64,000 nucleotides of DNA from Vaginisenegalia massiliensis (GCF_900604935.1 NZ_UWPC01000001.1:1-64000); one strand, 5' to 3'. Numbered from the stretch's first letter, positions 39,283-48,860 are shown. Notes: a model not told the origin generated them from the letters alone. A program made the numbers and translations.

Positions 39283-40567
39283 GGGGACCTCCTTTAGCTT
39301 GCCAAACTATTTGACCATCCACTAGGGTATATAGGGTAGGACCGTAAACTGGCCACTGATCAAATGGTGTATTATTAGATTTTGAAAGAAAATCGGCTTT
39401 ATTAATAGTATAGCTTTGGTCTAGATCAAAGACGGCTAGATCAGCCGGGTATCCTTCTTTGATTTGACCAACCGGTAAGTTAAAAAGACTAGCTGGTTTA
39501 GTTGCCATCCATTGGATGACTTGTTCAAGAGTAAAAATATGTTGTTTAACAAAATGGGTATAGATGAGTTGAAAGGCTGTTTCGCTACCGACTATGCCAA
39601 AAGGAGCTTTTAAAAATCCTTGAGCTTTTTCATCTGCTGCGTGAGGGGCATGGTCTGTTGCAATCATATCTAGGGTTCCATCTAGTAAGCCTTCAATTAA
39701 GGCTTGGCGATCCATTTCTGATCGTAATGGCGGGTTCATCTTCCACATGGCATCATCAGATAGAATATCCTCTTCACTTAATAATAAATGATGAGGTGTC
39801 ACCTCAGCGGTAACATGGATGCCAGCTTTTTTAGCATCACGAATAACTCTAACGCTTTCTTTGGTAGATACATGGCAAACATGATAGTGGACACCCGTAG
39901 CTTCAGCTAACAGTAAATCTCGAGCGATTTGGCTAGCTTCTGTAATTGATAAAATCCCAGGTAAGCCAAGTTCTTGGGCTTTATGTCCCGCATGCATCAC
40001 GCCTCCAAAGAGGAGAGAGTTATCCTCTGTATGAGCTACTAAAGCCATATTTTGATCAGCAGCGGCTTGCATAGCTAAATACATGGTACCAGCAGTTTGA
40101 ACACCGACTCCATCATTAGTAAAAGCAAAAGCACCTTGCTCTTTAAGTCCAGCAAAATCTACTAAGATATCTGATTTTAAATTTTCGCTAATACATGCAT
40201 ATTGGTGAACTTTAACAACGGCGTCTTTTTTTATTATCTCTTGAATTGAAGCTAGTTTTGCTGGATTATCTGGACAAGGATTAAGATTTGGCATGGCACA
40301 AATACTCGTAAAGCCACCATGAGCTGCTGCTAACGATCCGGTAGCAATGGTTTCTTTGTGGCAAGCACCAGGTTCTCTTAAATGAACGTGGACATCGACT
40401 AGACCGGGACTTACGAAATGGCCTTCGACATCAAGAACTTGGTCATTATTGTCGGGTTCAATAACAGATTGGATTTGTTTGATAAAACCATCTTCAATTA
40501 GAATATCGCATCTTTTTAACTCATTGTCCCGTTCAATAATTTGAGCATTTTTAATAACTAATCGCAT
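39272..40567 (-). CDS. pyrC: Dihydroorotase
   Basis: A 431-residue class I dihydroorotase of the amidohydrolase superfamily, closing carbamoyl-aspartate to dihydroorotate. Seen: the zinc motif [11 protein letters not shown] near 57-67, then the [10 protein letters not shown] loop, HVCHVST and MIATDHAPH with the catalytic Asp. A longer frame from 40594 exists, but ATG 40567 has GGAAGGG upstream and gives the normal N-terminus. It overlaps pyrB by 17 bases and pyrD by 11. Confidence 0.95.
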   Translation of the reverse strand: MRLVIKNAQIIERDNELKRCDILIEDGFIKQIQSVIEPDNNDQVLDVEGHFVSPGLVDVHVHLREPGACHKETIATGSLAAAHGGFTSICAMPNLNPCPDNPAKLASIQEIIKKDAVVKVHQYACISENLKSDILVDFAGLKEQGAFAFTNDGVGVQTAGTMYLAMQAAADQNMALVAHTEDNSLLFGGVMHAGHKAQELGLPGILSITEASQIARDLLLAEATGVHYHVCHVSTKESVRVIRDAKKAGIHVTAEVTPHHLLLSEEDILSDDAMWKMNPPLRSEMDRQALIEGLLDGTLDMIATDHAPHAADEKAQGFLKAPFGIVGSETAFQLIYTHFVKQHIFTLEQVIQWMATKPASLFNLPVGQIKEGYPADLAVFDLDQSYTINKADFLSKSNNTPFDQWPVYGPTLYTLVDGQIVWQAKGGPHVH

Positions 40568-41504
40568 TATTTTTTTTCCCTTCCACAATAGCATCTAAAA
40601 TCGCCATACGCATAAAGACTCCGTTTTGCATTTGAGTAACAATGCGAGACTGAGGACATTCTACTAATTCGTCTGCTAATTCGACATTGCGATTTACTGG
40701 AGCTGGATGCATAATAATCGCTTGTGGTTTCATTTTATTTGCCCGCTCAATATTTAAGCCATAGGCGTTGTGGTAAAGGTCTTGACTCATCATCGATTTT
40801 ACATCGTGTCGTTCGGATTGAACGCGAAGTAACATCATCACGTCAACTTGATCAATAATAGAGTCAATTGATACATATTGACCATAAGCGTTGAATTCAG
40901 CTTCATCGTACCAGATATTTGGTCCACAAAAATAGAGTTCAGCACCAAGACGTTTAAGCATTTGCATATTTGATTTTGCAACGCGTGAGTGGATGAGGTC
41001 ACCAGCAATGGCGATTTTTAAACCGTCAAAATGACCAAATTCTTCATAGATTGTCATTAAATCAAGTAGGCATTGGGTAGGGTGTTGGCCACTACCATCA
41101 CCGCCGTTAATGATAGAGCATTTGATAGAGTTAGAAGCAATTAATTCTTCATAGTAGCCAACTTGGCTATGGCGAATTACGGCAATATCTACACCGATTG
41201 CATCCATTGTTAGAACAGTATCATACAAGGTTTCCCCTTTATTTACCGAGCTATGTTCAACGGCGAAATCAATGACTTGCATACCTAATTTCTTTTCGGC
41301 CATTTCAAAACTACGATGGGTCCGGGTACTATTTTCAAAAAATAAGTTAGTCGCATAGTAAGTCCGATCGGCTTGCCAGCTTTGACCACATTTAAAGGCT
41401 TGAGCTTGTTTGATTAAAGCAAGGACTTGAGCATCGGTTAAACTTTCGACACTGGTAAGGTGTGAAAGAGCAAGTTTTTTGGTCGCTGGAATTAAAGTTG
41501 GCAT
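40551..41504 (-). CDS. pyrB: Aspartate carbamoyltransferase catalytic subunit
   Basis: A 317-residue ATCase making carbamoyl-aspartate. The carbamoyl-phosphate loop [20 protein letters not shown] near 53-72 is diagnostic, with HPTQCLLD and HPAPVNR further on. There is no pyrI, as usual in Firmicutes. It is the first gene of the minus-strand pyrBCD operon and is preceded by a long leader with PyrR-type attenuation features. AGGAGG precedes the ATG. Confidence 0.97.
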   Translation of the reverse strand: MPTLIPATKKLALSHLTSVESLTDAQVLALIKQAQAFKCGQSWQADRTYYATNLFFENSTRTHRSFEMAEKKLGMQVIDFAVEHSSVNKGETLYDTVLTMDAIGVDIAVIRHSQVGYYEELIASNSIKCSIINGGDGSGQHPTQCLLDLMTIYEEFGHFDGLKIAIAGDLIHSRVAKSNMQMLKRLGAELYFCGPNIWYDEAEFNAYGQYVSIDSIIDQVDVMMLLRVQSERHDVKSMMSQDLYHNAYGLNIERANKMKPQAIIMHPAPVNRNVELADELVECPQSRIVTQMQNGVFMRMAILDAIVEGKKNNAISY

Positions 41505-41551
41505 ATTTTTTCCTCCTAATGATTGTTCACTGACAATATTTATTAGACTTA

Positions 41552-41717
41552 GAAAAAAAGAAAGAGACCAATCCGTGGACTGATCTCATTAATCGGCAAA
41601 TTATTTAAGGAAAAATCATATTGAGTCTCTCGTACTCATAATGATTTTGGCTTGCATAGTTTACTTTCATGTTTCACAGAACACGTTTAAAATAGACTAC
41701 TTCTTATTTTCACGCTC
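41552..41717 (-). promoter_or_regulatory. PyrR-type attenuator leader of pyrBCD
   Basis: Read on the minus strand, the leader holds three elements. First is a PyrR-binding-loop-like hairpin (about 41655-41705): a 6-bp stem CGTGTT/AACATG around the hexaloop CTGTGA (41674-41679), fitting CNGNGA, with TTTAA in the lower stem. Second is an extended hairpin, AATCAT..TGAGT / ACTCA..ATGATT (41614-41646), a candidate antiterminator. Third is a terminator, GAGATCAGTC-CACG-GATTGGTCTC (41564-41587), followed by a T-rich tract. With UMP-bound PyrR, termination would be favoured. pyrR itself is not in the window. Confidence 0.78.
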
Positions 41718-41747
41718 ATTATAGCGATAAGACAAGTCAACTGTCAA
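41718..41747 (-). promoter_or_regulatory. Promoter of pyrBCD
   Basis: On the minus strand a consensus TTGACA (41742-41747), 18-base spacer and consensus TATAAT (41718-41723). It gives a leader of about 205 bases before the pyrB ATG. Confidence 0.88.
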
Positions 41748-41773
41748 GTGAAAGTTAGAGCAAATATTTTTTC

Positions 41774-41802
41774 TTGCATTTATCTCGAATTAGAGATAAT
41801 AT
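41774..41802 (+). promoter_or_regulatory. Promoter with MhqR-like operator
   Basis: TTGCAT (41774-41779), 17-base spacer, TAATAT (41797-41802). The spacer is almost filled by TTATCTC-N6-GAGATAA (41780-41799), an inverted repeat very like the MhqR box TATCTCGAATTCGAGATA that controls quinone-responsive dioxygenase genes in Bacillus. A MarR-type repressor is expected to bind it. Confidence 0.72.
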
Positions 41803-41829
41803 AGATGGATCATAGAAAGGAGATTAACA

Positions 41830-42342
41830 ATGTATCCATATCAATCAGCCATTCGTTTATCAATGATTCAATTAGGGGTGGAAAACCTCGACTTTATGAC
41901 TCGCTTCTATACTGAACAATTAGGATTTTCCGTATTATATGAAAATAATAATCAGGTTAATCTAGGAATCGAAGGTCAAAAAGAAACTATGATTCAACTA
42001 GTTAATCAAGAAGGTGCTCAGCGAAAACAAGTCGCTGGTCTTTATCATATTGCGGTTTTACTGCCGTCAAGAAAAGATTTAGCTGATTGCCTCTTGCATT
42101 TTATTAATAAAAAAGTGCCCTTAATTGGCGCTTCAGACCACGGCTATAGTGAGGCTATTTATTTAGAGGATCCCGAAGGGAATGGAATAGAAATTTATGC
42201 TGATCGACTTCAATCAAAATGGGATAAGCGGCCAGATGGGCAAATTATTGGCGTGACTGAAGCCTTGGATTTAGAAGGACTTCTTGCTTTTGCTAGCCTT
42301 AAAAAAGAAAAGCATATCAACTTCCTGAAAAGACTATCTTAG
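41830..42342 (+). CDS. VOC-family ring-cleaving dioxygenase/glyoxalase, N-terminal half (frameshifted)
   Basis: A 170-codon frame carrying the first VOC (glyoxalase/extradiol dioxygenase) module of a CatE/MhqA-like protein: QLGVENLDFMTRFYTEQLGF at the start, LYHIAVLLPSRKDLADCLLHF, DHGYSEAIYLEDPEGNGIEIYAD and the WDKRPDGQIIGVTEALD linker. Family proteins continue for about 110 more residues with a second module. Here the frame breaks after A6 at 42301-42306 and ends at TAG 42340-42342, while the continuation is in the -1 frame. AAAGGAG precedes the ATG. The MhqR-like operator suggests a role against quinone or thiol-reactive electrophiles. Confidence 0.82.
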   Translation: MYPYQSAIRLSMIQLGVENLDFMTRFYTEQLGFSVLYENNNQVNLGIEGQKETMIQLVNQEGAQRKQVAGLYHIAVLLPSRKDLADCLLHFINKKVPLIGASDHGYSEAIYLEDPEGNGIEIYADRLQSKWDKRPDGQIIGVTEALDLEGLLAFASLKKEKHINFLKRLS

Positions 42343-42692
42343 GCCATCTTCACTTAAGTGTCATTGATGTAAGACAGAGTTCCCAATTTTATCAAGATAT
42401 TTTAGATTTTGGTAATAAGATGACTATTCCTACTGCTGCTTGGATAGCTTCGGGTGATTATCATCATCATTTGGCTGTGAATCAATGGCAACCAGGATTA
42501 AAAACTCGAGAAATCAATGATGGTTTAGGGCTATTGCGTTATCAAATGGTGACCAATGATTCAACCTATTTCAAAGAAACACTGGCTAAAGTAAGTGGAC
42601 AGTCTTACCTATTAACAGCAACTGATCGAATAATCACGATCTGTGACCCAAATGGTATTGTTTTTGATTTGATCTTAAATGAAGCAGATTAA
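42312..42692 (+). pseudogene. C-terminal half of the frameshifted VOC dioxygenase gene
   Basis: In the frame beginning at 42312 the sequence reads AYQLPEKTILGHLHLSV and on through DVRQSSQFYQDILDFGNK to the stop at 42692, exactly the linker and second VOC module expected after the first half. Metal-site-like residues (HLHL, and DPNGIVFDL near the end) are present. One extra base near the A6 run at 42301-42306 would fuse both halves into one protein of about 287 residues. Either the gene is inactivated, or there is an assembly error in the A-rich tract. An internal ATG at 42420 is unlikely to give a functional protein. Confidence 0.8.
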
Positions 42693-42905
42693 GTACTATC
42701 ATTATCAAATTAGCCTCTAAAAATACAATTGTTAACTGGTCTGTCTTTTGGAGGTATTTTCATTTTTTAAGATAGAATAATGACGTAAATGTATATATAT
42801 GATCGTTTAGATTTTAGCATTCAAGGATTTTTAAAAAGAATTTAATCCTCAATCGTCTATTTATGATAGAGACAGTCATTAATGAAATGAATTGAGGAAA
42901 TATAA

Positions 42906-44210
42906 ATGTCATTTAAACAAATGCTACATTTGAAATCAAAATGGTGGATGTCAATCATAATAGCAGCGATTTATTTAGTTTTGCTGATAGCTAGTTTATC
43001 TTCTAGTATCTTGGCTAATGATCCTAAGGAACCAATTAAGAATGCGGATAACAGTTTAGACCTTTATCAAGTTGAAAAAGCATCGCCAATTAAGCTTGAA
43101 GCTATTGCGATACCAGCAAAGGAACAAGTTTATCATTGGTCTTCTGCAAAAGGTCAGGTGGGGCAAGTATTCGTTAAAGTAGGGGATGAAGTTGAAAAGG
43201 GACAGGAATTATTTTCTTATCAACAGAATCAACTTAATTACGATATTGAAGATTGTCAACGCCAGCAAACGCAATTATATAATTTACGTGAAAATTATAT
43301 AGAACTTCTTAGTGAACTCACTCAAGCCAATTACAACTATCGGGGAGATCGGTTGGTCAAGTCAGCAAAAAATGGATCCAATCAAACAAAAATTGAAGCC
43401 ATGATTGATTATATTGATTTAAAGCATTGGCAAGCTAGTCAGGAACAAAAGCTTCCTTCCGAAGCTTCGTCGAACAGTCAATCAACAAAGGATAGAAATA
43501 GCAAGGTTATGTTAGCGGACGAAGTAGCGTTACAAAATGAAATTCGCAAAATTAATCATCAAATAGAGGATGTTGAAATTAATCCTCAACGACTCCAATC
43601 CCAATATATACCAACAGAAAAAGCGCCATTTTCAGGGGAAATAAGGGGAGATTTGGTAAACCAATCACCTAACGGACAAGATGTCATCTTTCGTCTAGTC
43701 TCCAACCAGCAGAGTTGCGTGCAGGGGCAAGTATCAGAATATACTTACCCATTAATAAAATCGAGTCAAAGCTTAAAAGTAAATATTTTAGTTGAAAATC
43801 GTACAGTCGATGGTCGACTTTTTCAAATAACTCCAGTCCTTTCAAATAACAAGAATGGACAAGTATCTTCATCTTTTGAGGAAAGAGAGTATCAATCCAA
43901 TCAAGTTAGGGCCGGTCAATTTCAATATGAAATTGCTGTGGAAGGATATATTCAACCAGGTTATTCAGTCGAGGTCGAGTTAGATGATTTGGCCTATAAA
44001 ATACCCGAATCATCCATTTATATAAATGGTAACCAGTTATTCTTATGGATTTATCAAGATGGCAAATATCTCTGTCGTAAGGTTAAAGGACAAAGACAAG
44101 AAGACCATTGGCTTATTTATCAGGGTATAAAGGAAGGAGATCGTGTTGTCCTTCATCCTAAAGAGCTAAATGTAAAAACTAAGGCAGATATTAAACGTAA
44201 AGGTAGGTAA
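42906..44210 (+). CDS. HlyD/RND-type periplasmic-adaptor-like membrane-anchored protein
   Basis: A 434-residue protein with one N-terminal membrane anchor (about 15-37), a lipoyl/barrel-sandwich segment (KGQVGQVFVKVGDEVEKGQELFSY, about 82-105), a Gln-rich coiled-coil hairpin (about 108-215), a returning lipoyl half (APFSGEIRGDL) and a C-terminal membrane-proximal region (KVKGQRQEDHWLIYQGIKEGDRVVLHP). This layout is that of efflux adaptors that pair with MacB-type ABC transporters. No ABC permease or ATPase gene is adjacent; the next gene is a DUF975 protein. GAGGA precedes the ATG. The cargo is unknown. Confidence 0.75.
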   Translation: MSFKQMLHLKSKWWMSIIIAAIYLVLLIASLSSSILANDPKEPIKNADNSLDLYQVEKASPIKLEAIAIPAKEQVYHWSSAKGQVGQVFVKVGDEVEKGQELFSYQQNQLNYDIEDCQRQQTQLYNLRENYIELLSELTQANYNYRGDRLVKSAKNGSNQTKIEAMIDYIDLKHWQASQEQKLPSEASSNSQSTKDRNSKVMLADEVALQNEIRKINHQIEDVEINPQRLQSQYIPTEKAPFSGEIRGDLVNQSPNGQDVIFRLVSNQQSCVQGQVSEYTYPLIKSSQSLKVNILVENRTVDGRLFQITPVLSNNKNGQVSSSFEEREYQSNQVRAGQFQYEIAVEGYIQPGYSVEVELDDLAYKIPESSIYINGNQLFLWIYQDGKYLCRKVKGQRQEDHWLIYQGIKEGDRVVLHPKELNVKTKADIKRKGR

Positions 44211-44321
44211 CTTTAGTTTAAGAATAAAAGATGATTTAAAAGATTAGACTTTGACAAAAAATTTTATGAAATGACACAGGGGATGTTATACTTAATTCAG
44301 AAAAATAACTAGAGGTGAAAA

Positions 44322-45149
44322 ATGGATAAAGTATTTAATCGCTCCCTTGTTAAAAAAAGCATAAAAAATGAAATGAGAAAAAATGCCATCGGGTATGCTC
44401 GGGCAAGTTTTTTGGTTGGGTTAGTCGCTTGTCTTTCGTTGAGTCTAGTATTGGTTCCCCCTTTAAAACAAGAGCTTATATTTGGAATAAATTTAGATTT
44501 TCTTTCTGACTGGGTCGTTTTTTTCTTGGGAATTCTAACCTTTCCATTAGTATTTTTAGGTATTAAATGTATTGATCAGCCAGAAACTAATCAGACTTTG
44601 GATTATAAGGATGGTCTAACGTGGATTGAAAATACTTCTGATTTCATTGACTTAGTTGCCATGTCTGTCTTATATTTCCTTTTTGTAACTTTATGGACGA
44701 TTTTGTTAGTTATTCCAGGACTGATTAAAGCATTGTCTTATTCACAAGCTTTGCCCTTATATTTTGATGCTAAGAAGGCTAAGCAGCCCATCAGTTATTT
44801 ACAAGCCTTTAAAATTAGTACACAGTTAATGAAAGGCAATAAGACCCAATTATTAGTCTTATTTTTAAGTTTTATTGGCTATGGTATTTTATTTGTATTT
44901 GTATGGGGAATAGGTGATGATTTATGGCAAGGGGATTCAGTTAACAAGCCGTTTGGCATATTATTGCTTATTATTGCCCAAGGGCTAGAGTGGTGGTTAA
45001 CCCTCTATCAAAATTTAACTTTAGGAGCCTTTTATCGATATTTAGTGCCAAAGATAGATCAAAGCCGAGAAAAAGTAGATTCCTATGTCAAACAAAATGT
45101 TGAAAATAGCGTGAAAAAAGAATCAATTGAGAACTATACGTTTAAATAA
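44322..45149 (+). CDS. DUF975 family integral membrane protein
   Basis: A 275-residue protein with about five hydrophobic spans (near 26-48, 62-82, 113-137, 182-205 and 210-235) and a charged C-terminal tail. The pattern IPGLIKALSYSQALPLYFD then STQLMKGNKTQLLVLFLSFIGYGIL is characteristic of DUF975 proteins, which are of unknown function. It lies 111 bases after the adaptor gene and may have its own extended -10 promoter (TGTTATACT, about 44284-44292). A link to the adaptor is only positional. Confidence 0.72.
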   Translation: MDKVFNRSLVKKSIKNEMRKNAIGYARASFLVGLVACLSLSLVLVPPLKQELIFGINLDFLSDWVVFFLGILTFPLVFLGIKCIDQPETNQTLDYKDGLTWIENTSDFIDLVAMSVLYFLFVTLWTILLVIPGLIKALSYSQALPLYFDAKKAKQPISYLQAFKISTQLMKGNKTQLLVLFLSFIGYGILFVFVWGIGDDLWQGDSVNKPFGILLLIIAQGLEWWLTLYQNLTLGAFYRYLVPKIDQSREKVDSYVKQNVENSVKKESIENYTFK

Positions 45150-45164
45150 GATTCAAATAAATAA

Positions 45165-45209
45165 GATACAAAAAAGACGTCATTCAAGTGAATGACGTCT
45201 TTTTGTATC
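45165..45209. terminator. Bidirectional terminator between the DUF975 gene and hutU
   Basis: GATACAAAAAAGACGTCATTC / GAATGACGTCTTTTTGTATC with a 4-base AAGT loop. A/T arms on both sides serve the convergent genes. Confidence 0.92.
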
Positions 45210-45220
45210 AGTTATTCTGA

Positions 45221-47239
45221 TTAGAATAATTTACTTACAGCTTCTTTAACTTTAGCATCATCAGCTAAGTAAGGGATGGTAATATGGTCAGAACCCTTAC
45301 GCATCTTGTTATATTCGATAGATGTTTCAATAGCGTTTTCGTTACGAGCCCAGTTACGACGAGCAACACCGCCCATTGTGTCCCAAGCAATTGCTGATTT
45401 GATAATTTCATCAGTTTCTTTAGTACCATCAAGCACTAAACCGAAACCACCGTTGATAGATTTACCAATACCAACACCACCACCGTTGTGAAGAGCGATC
45501 AAGCTCATACCACGAGCTGCGTTACCTGCGTAACATTGTGTAGCCATATCAGCCGTTACGTTTGAACCATCTTTGATGTTTGAAGTTTCACGGAATGGAG
45601 AGTCAGTACCAGATACGTCATGGTGGTCACGACCAATCATAACAGGTCCAATTTTGCCTTCACGAACTAATTCGTTGAATTTAAGGGCAATGTTTACACG
45701 ACCCATTGCATCTTGATATAAGATACGAGCTTCAGTACCAACAACCATTTTGTTTTCTTCAGCGTCGCGAATCCAGTTGTAGTTGTCACGGTCTTGATAA
45801 CGACGAGTAGGGTCGATAACTTCCATAGCAGCATGGTCTGTCGTTACTAAGTCTTCGTGTTTACCACTTAAGCAAACCCAACGGAATGGACCATAACCGA
45901 AGTCAAATAACATAGGTCCCATGATATCTTCAACATATGAAGGCCAGATGAAGCCGTCTTTATCGTCAACACCATTCTTAGAAATTTCTTTGATACCAGA
46001 GTCATAGATAGCTTTCATGAATGAGTTACCATAGTCGAAGAAGTAAGTACCTTTTTCGGTTAATTTCTTAATGGCATTGAAGTGACGTTCTAAGGTTTCA
46101 TCAACTAATTTTTCAAATTTAGTTTGATCTTCAGCTAATAAACGAGTTCTTTCTTCAAATGTGATGCCAGCAGGGCAGTAACCACCATTGTATACGTTGT
46201 GGCAAGAAGTTTGGTCAGAAAGAAGGTCAACATGAATATCGTTTTCGTTGATATATTCTAATAAGTCAACGATATTACCATGGTAAGCAATTGAAGTAGA
46301 TTCTTTCTTATCTAAATATTCTTTAGCAGCTTTCATGGTTTCTTCAGGAGTTTCAGTAACCATTTGGATCCAGCCTTGTTCTAAACGAGTATCGATACGA
46401 GAACGGTCAACTTCAGCTACTACTGCAACAGCTTTAGCAATTTCACCAGCTTTACCTTGAGCACCACTCATGCCTCCTAAACCAGAAGAGATGAATAATT
46501 TACCAGTTAAATCACCATCGTCAGCGATACCAAGTTTCAAGCGTCCAGCATTTAATAATGTATTGAATGTTCCGTGAACGATACCTTGAGGTCCGATATA
46601 CATCCAACCACCAGCTGTCATTTGACCATAGTTCGTTACACCCATTTGTTCAGCGATTTCCCAGTCTTTCATGTTGTCGTAAACGCCAACTAAAAGACCA
46701 TTTGTAATGATAACACGAGGTGCATCTTTCTTAGATTTGAATAAACCAACTGGGTGACCAGATTCAACAACTAATGTTTGTTCGTCAGTCATTTCTTCTA
46801 AATATTTCTTAATTAAACGATATTGCATCCAGTTAGAACAAACTTGACCTGTTTCTCCATAAGTTACTAATTCATATGGATATAAAGCGACTGCAAAGTC
46901 TAAGTTGTTATCAATCATAACTTGCATAGCTTTGGCAGCTACACATTTACCTTTATATTCTTCGATTGGTTTACCGTGTAGGTTACCAGCAGGGCGGAAA
47001 CGATATCCATAAATACGTCCGCGAGTTTTTAATTCTTCTAAGAATTCAGGAATCATTTGATCATGGAATTCTTCTGGGATATAACGCAAAGCGTTCTTCA
47101 AAGCGATTTCGGTTTGCGCTTGGGATAAACGGAAGCCACGGTTTGGAGCGCGACGGATTCCTTCTTCAAAAGCAGGCATTTCTGGCAAGACAGCATCAAG
47201 TTTGATGGTCATTGCATCAGCAACATTAAATTGTTTCAT
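45221..47239 (-). CDS. hutU: Urocanate hydratase
   Basis: A 672-residue NAD-dependent urocanase, converting urocanate to imidazolone propionate, the second step of histidine breakdown. Typical segments are GQMTAGGWMYIGPQGIVHGT, SSGLGGMSGAQGKA (dinucleotide-type glycine loop), DQTSCHNVYNGGYCPAG and MIGRDHHDVSGTDSPFRETSNI. It is about 120 residues longer than B. subtilis HutU, the long form seen in streptococci and clostridia. It faces away from hutI, with a cre site at its promoter. Codon use is strongly optimised. Confidence 0.97.
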   Translation of the reverse strand: MKQFNVADAMTIKLDAVLPEMPAFEEGIRRAPNRGFRLSQAQTEIALKNALRYIPEEFHDQMIPEFLEELKTRGRIYGYRFRPAGNLHGKPIEEYKGKCVAAKAMQVMIDNNLDFAVALYPYELVTYGETGQVCSNWMQYRLIKKYLEEMTDEQTLVVESGHPVGLFKSKKDAPRVIITNGLLVGVYDNMKDWEIAEQMGVTNYGQMTAGGWMYIGPQGIVHGTFNTLLNAGRLKLGIADDGDLTGKLFISSGLGGMSGAQGKAGEIAKAVAVVAEVDRSRIDTRLEQGWIQMVTETPEETMKAAKEYLDKKESTSIAYHGNIVDLLEYINENDIHVDLLSDQTSCHNVYNGGYCPAGITFEERTRLLAEDQTKFEKLVDETLERHFNAIKKLTEKGTYFFDYGNSFMKAIYDSGIKEISKNGVDDKDGFIWPSYVEDIMGPMLFDFGYGPFRWVCLSGKHEDLVTTDHAAMEVIDPTRRYQDRDNYNWIRDAEENKMVVGTEARILYQDAMGRVNIALKFNELVREGKIGPVMIGRDHHDVSGTDSPFRETSNIKDGSNVTADMATQCYAGNAARGMSLIALHNGGGVGIGKSINGGFGLVLDGTKETDEIIKSAIAWDTMGGVARRNWARNENAIETSIEYNKMRKGSDHITIPYLADDAKVKEAVSKLF

Positions 47240-47289
47240 GATATTCCTCCTAAAATTTAAATTGGCGAATCTTTATTCGTTGGGCTCAG

Positions 47290-47303
47290 TGTAAACGTTA
47301 ACA
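47290..47303. promoter_or_regulatory. CcpA catabolite-responsive element (cre) between hutU and hutI
   Basis: TGTAAACGTTAACA is a perfect match to the cre consensus TGWAANCGNTNWCA. It overlaps the -10 region of a hutU promoter candidate on the minus strand (TTGACA at 47314-47319, 18-base spacer, TTTACA at 47290-47295). It predicts CcpA repression of histidine use on preferred sugars. Confidence 0.85.
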
Positions 47304-47380
47304 GTCAACTAAGTGTCAATCAAAAAATTTTCTTTGAAAACCCTTGCGTCAAAAACATAATTGAGAGATTTGACTAAAAT

Positions 47381-47418
47381 TTGACACATGGTGCTTACTA
47401 TTAATTTACAGTTAATAG
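47381..47418 (+). promoter_or_regulatory. hutI promoter region with inverted repeat
   Basis: TTGACA (47381-47386) is followed after 18 bases by TTTACA (47405-47410), a poor -10. That -10 lies in the centre of a perfect inverted repeat CTATTAA-TTTACAG-TTAATAG (47398-47418). A weak -10 inside a palindrome suggests regulator-dependent expression. Binding is untested. Confidence 0.45.
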
Positions 47419-47440
47419 GACTGAATAAGGAGGAAACAAA

Positions 47441-48706
47441 ATGACAGCAGATAAAATTTTAGTTCACTTTAGTCAACTTTTTAATCCTAATGATAAGGGA
47501 CGTGCTCTTCAAGGAAAAGAAATGAATGAAGCGACCATTATTGAAGATGCATATATCGCAATTAAAGATGGTAAAATTTTGACCATTGGTTCTGGCCAAC
47601 CAGAAGCTAGTCTAATTGATGATTCAACTGAAGTAATTGACTACACAGGAAAATTTGCTTGTCCAGGTCTAATTGATTGTCACACTCACTTAGTCTACGG
47701 TGGAAGCCGCGAGCATGAATTTGCTAAAAAGTTGAATGGTGTTTCTTATTTAGATATTTTGAGAGAAGGCGGCGGTATTTTAAGTACGGTTCGTGCAACT
47801 CGCAAATCAGATTTTGATACCTTATATAAGAAATCAGATCGCTTATTGGATTATATGTTAAGCCATGGGGTTACGACTGTAGAAGCTAAAAGCGGGTACG
47901 GTCTAGATTGGGAAACTGAATTAAAACAACTTGAGGTAGTTAAGAAACTGAATGAAGATTCTAAAGTTGATTTAGTTTCAACATTTATGGCTGCTCATGC
48001 TGTTCCACCAGAATATAAAGGCCGTTCAAAAGAATATTTAGATTTAATTATCAATGAAATGCTACCTAAAGTTAAAGAAGCCGATTTAGCTGAATTTTGT
48101 GATATTTTCTGCGAAACAGGCGTCTTCACAGCTGAAGAATCTGAATATTTATTGTCAGCAGCTAAAGAATTAGGCTTTAAGTTACGTATTCATGCTGATG
48201 AAATCGACTCTATCGGTGGTGTTAATGTAGCAGCTAAATTACATACTACAAGTGCTGAGCACCTTATGAAAGCAACTGACGAAGGTATCAAATTAATGAG
48301 CGAAAATGGTGTTATTGGTAACTTACTTCCAGCTACTACTTTCAGTTTAATGGAAGATACCTATGCGCCAGCTAAAAAAATGTTAGAAAACAATATGGCT
48401 ATTACTTTATCAACGGATAGTAACCCAGGTTCTTGTCCAACTGCAAATATTCAATTTGTTATGCAATTAGGTTGCTACATGTACCACTTAACACCGATTG
48501 AAGTGTATAATGCTGTAACGATCAATGCGGCATATTCTGTAGATCGAGCTAACGAAATTGGTAGCTTTGATGAAGGAAAACGGGCTGATATTGCAATCTT
48601 CGACGCACCAAACTTAGATCACACCATTTACTTCTTTGCTACTAATTTAATCTCTGATGTTTATAAAGATGGACAATGTGTCATCAAAGATAAACAAGCG
48701 GTTTAA
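47441..48706 (+). CDS. hutI: Imidazolonepropionase
   Basis: A 421-residue amidohydrolase opening the imidazolone ring to formiminoglutamate, the third step of the pathway. Zinc and substrate residues are in [19 protein letters not shown] (about 76-94), [10 protein letters not shown] near 186, the RIHADE segment near 247 and the [10 protein letters not shown] loop near 327. AAGGAGG precedes the ATG. It diverges from hutU. Confidence 0.97.
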   Translation: MTADKILVHFSQLFNPNDKGRALQGKEMNEATIIEDAYIAIKDGKILTIGSGQPEASLIDDSTEVIDYTGKFACPGLIDCHTHLVYGGSREHEFAKKLNGVSYLDILREGGGILSTVRATRKSDFDTLYKKSDRLLDYMLSHGVTTVEAKSGYGLDWETELKQLEVVKKLNEDSKVDLVSTFMAAHAVPPEYKGRSKEYLDLIINEMLPKVKEADLAEFCDIFCETGVFTAEESEYLLSAAKELGFKLRIHADEIDSIGGVNVAAKLHTTSAEHLMKATDEGIKLMSENGVIGNLLPATTFSLMEDTYAPAKKMLENNMAITLSTDSNPGSCPTANIQFVMQLGCYMYHLTPIEVYNAVTINAAYSVDRANEIGSFDEGKRADIAIFDAPNLDHTIYFFATNLISDVYKDGQCVIKDKQAV

Positions 48707-48780
48707 TATTTATTTAATTTGCTATTTCAATTGAGCAAGTTTATGAAAATAAACTTTGCGACCATTGCGCTGCTTTAAAG

Positions 48781-48860
48781 AAAATACAACTTGGCTATAT
48801 ATACGATAAGATAAGGAATACTGGGCCTTTTCTAATCTATGAGTCAAGTTGTATTTTTTT
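48781..48860 (+). terminator. Terminator after hutI
   Basis: AAAATACAACTTGGCT (48781-48796) pairs with AGTCAAGTTGTATTTT (48842-48857) around a 45-base loop, followed by a T tract. Confidence 0.82.

Noticed and set aside
42295-42345. Programmed -1 frameshift in the dioxygenase gene
   Set aside because: Codon phase around the A6 run (CTT AAA AAA GAA) does not give an X-XXY-YYZ slippery heptamer, no stimulatory stem is evident, and family members are encoded in one frame. Mutation or sequence error is simpler.
42706-42770. Terminator after the dioxygenase gene
   Set aside because: AAAATAC/GTATTTT arms are only 7 bp with a 27-base loop; too weak to call.
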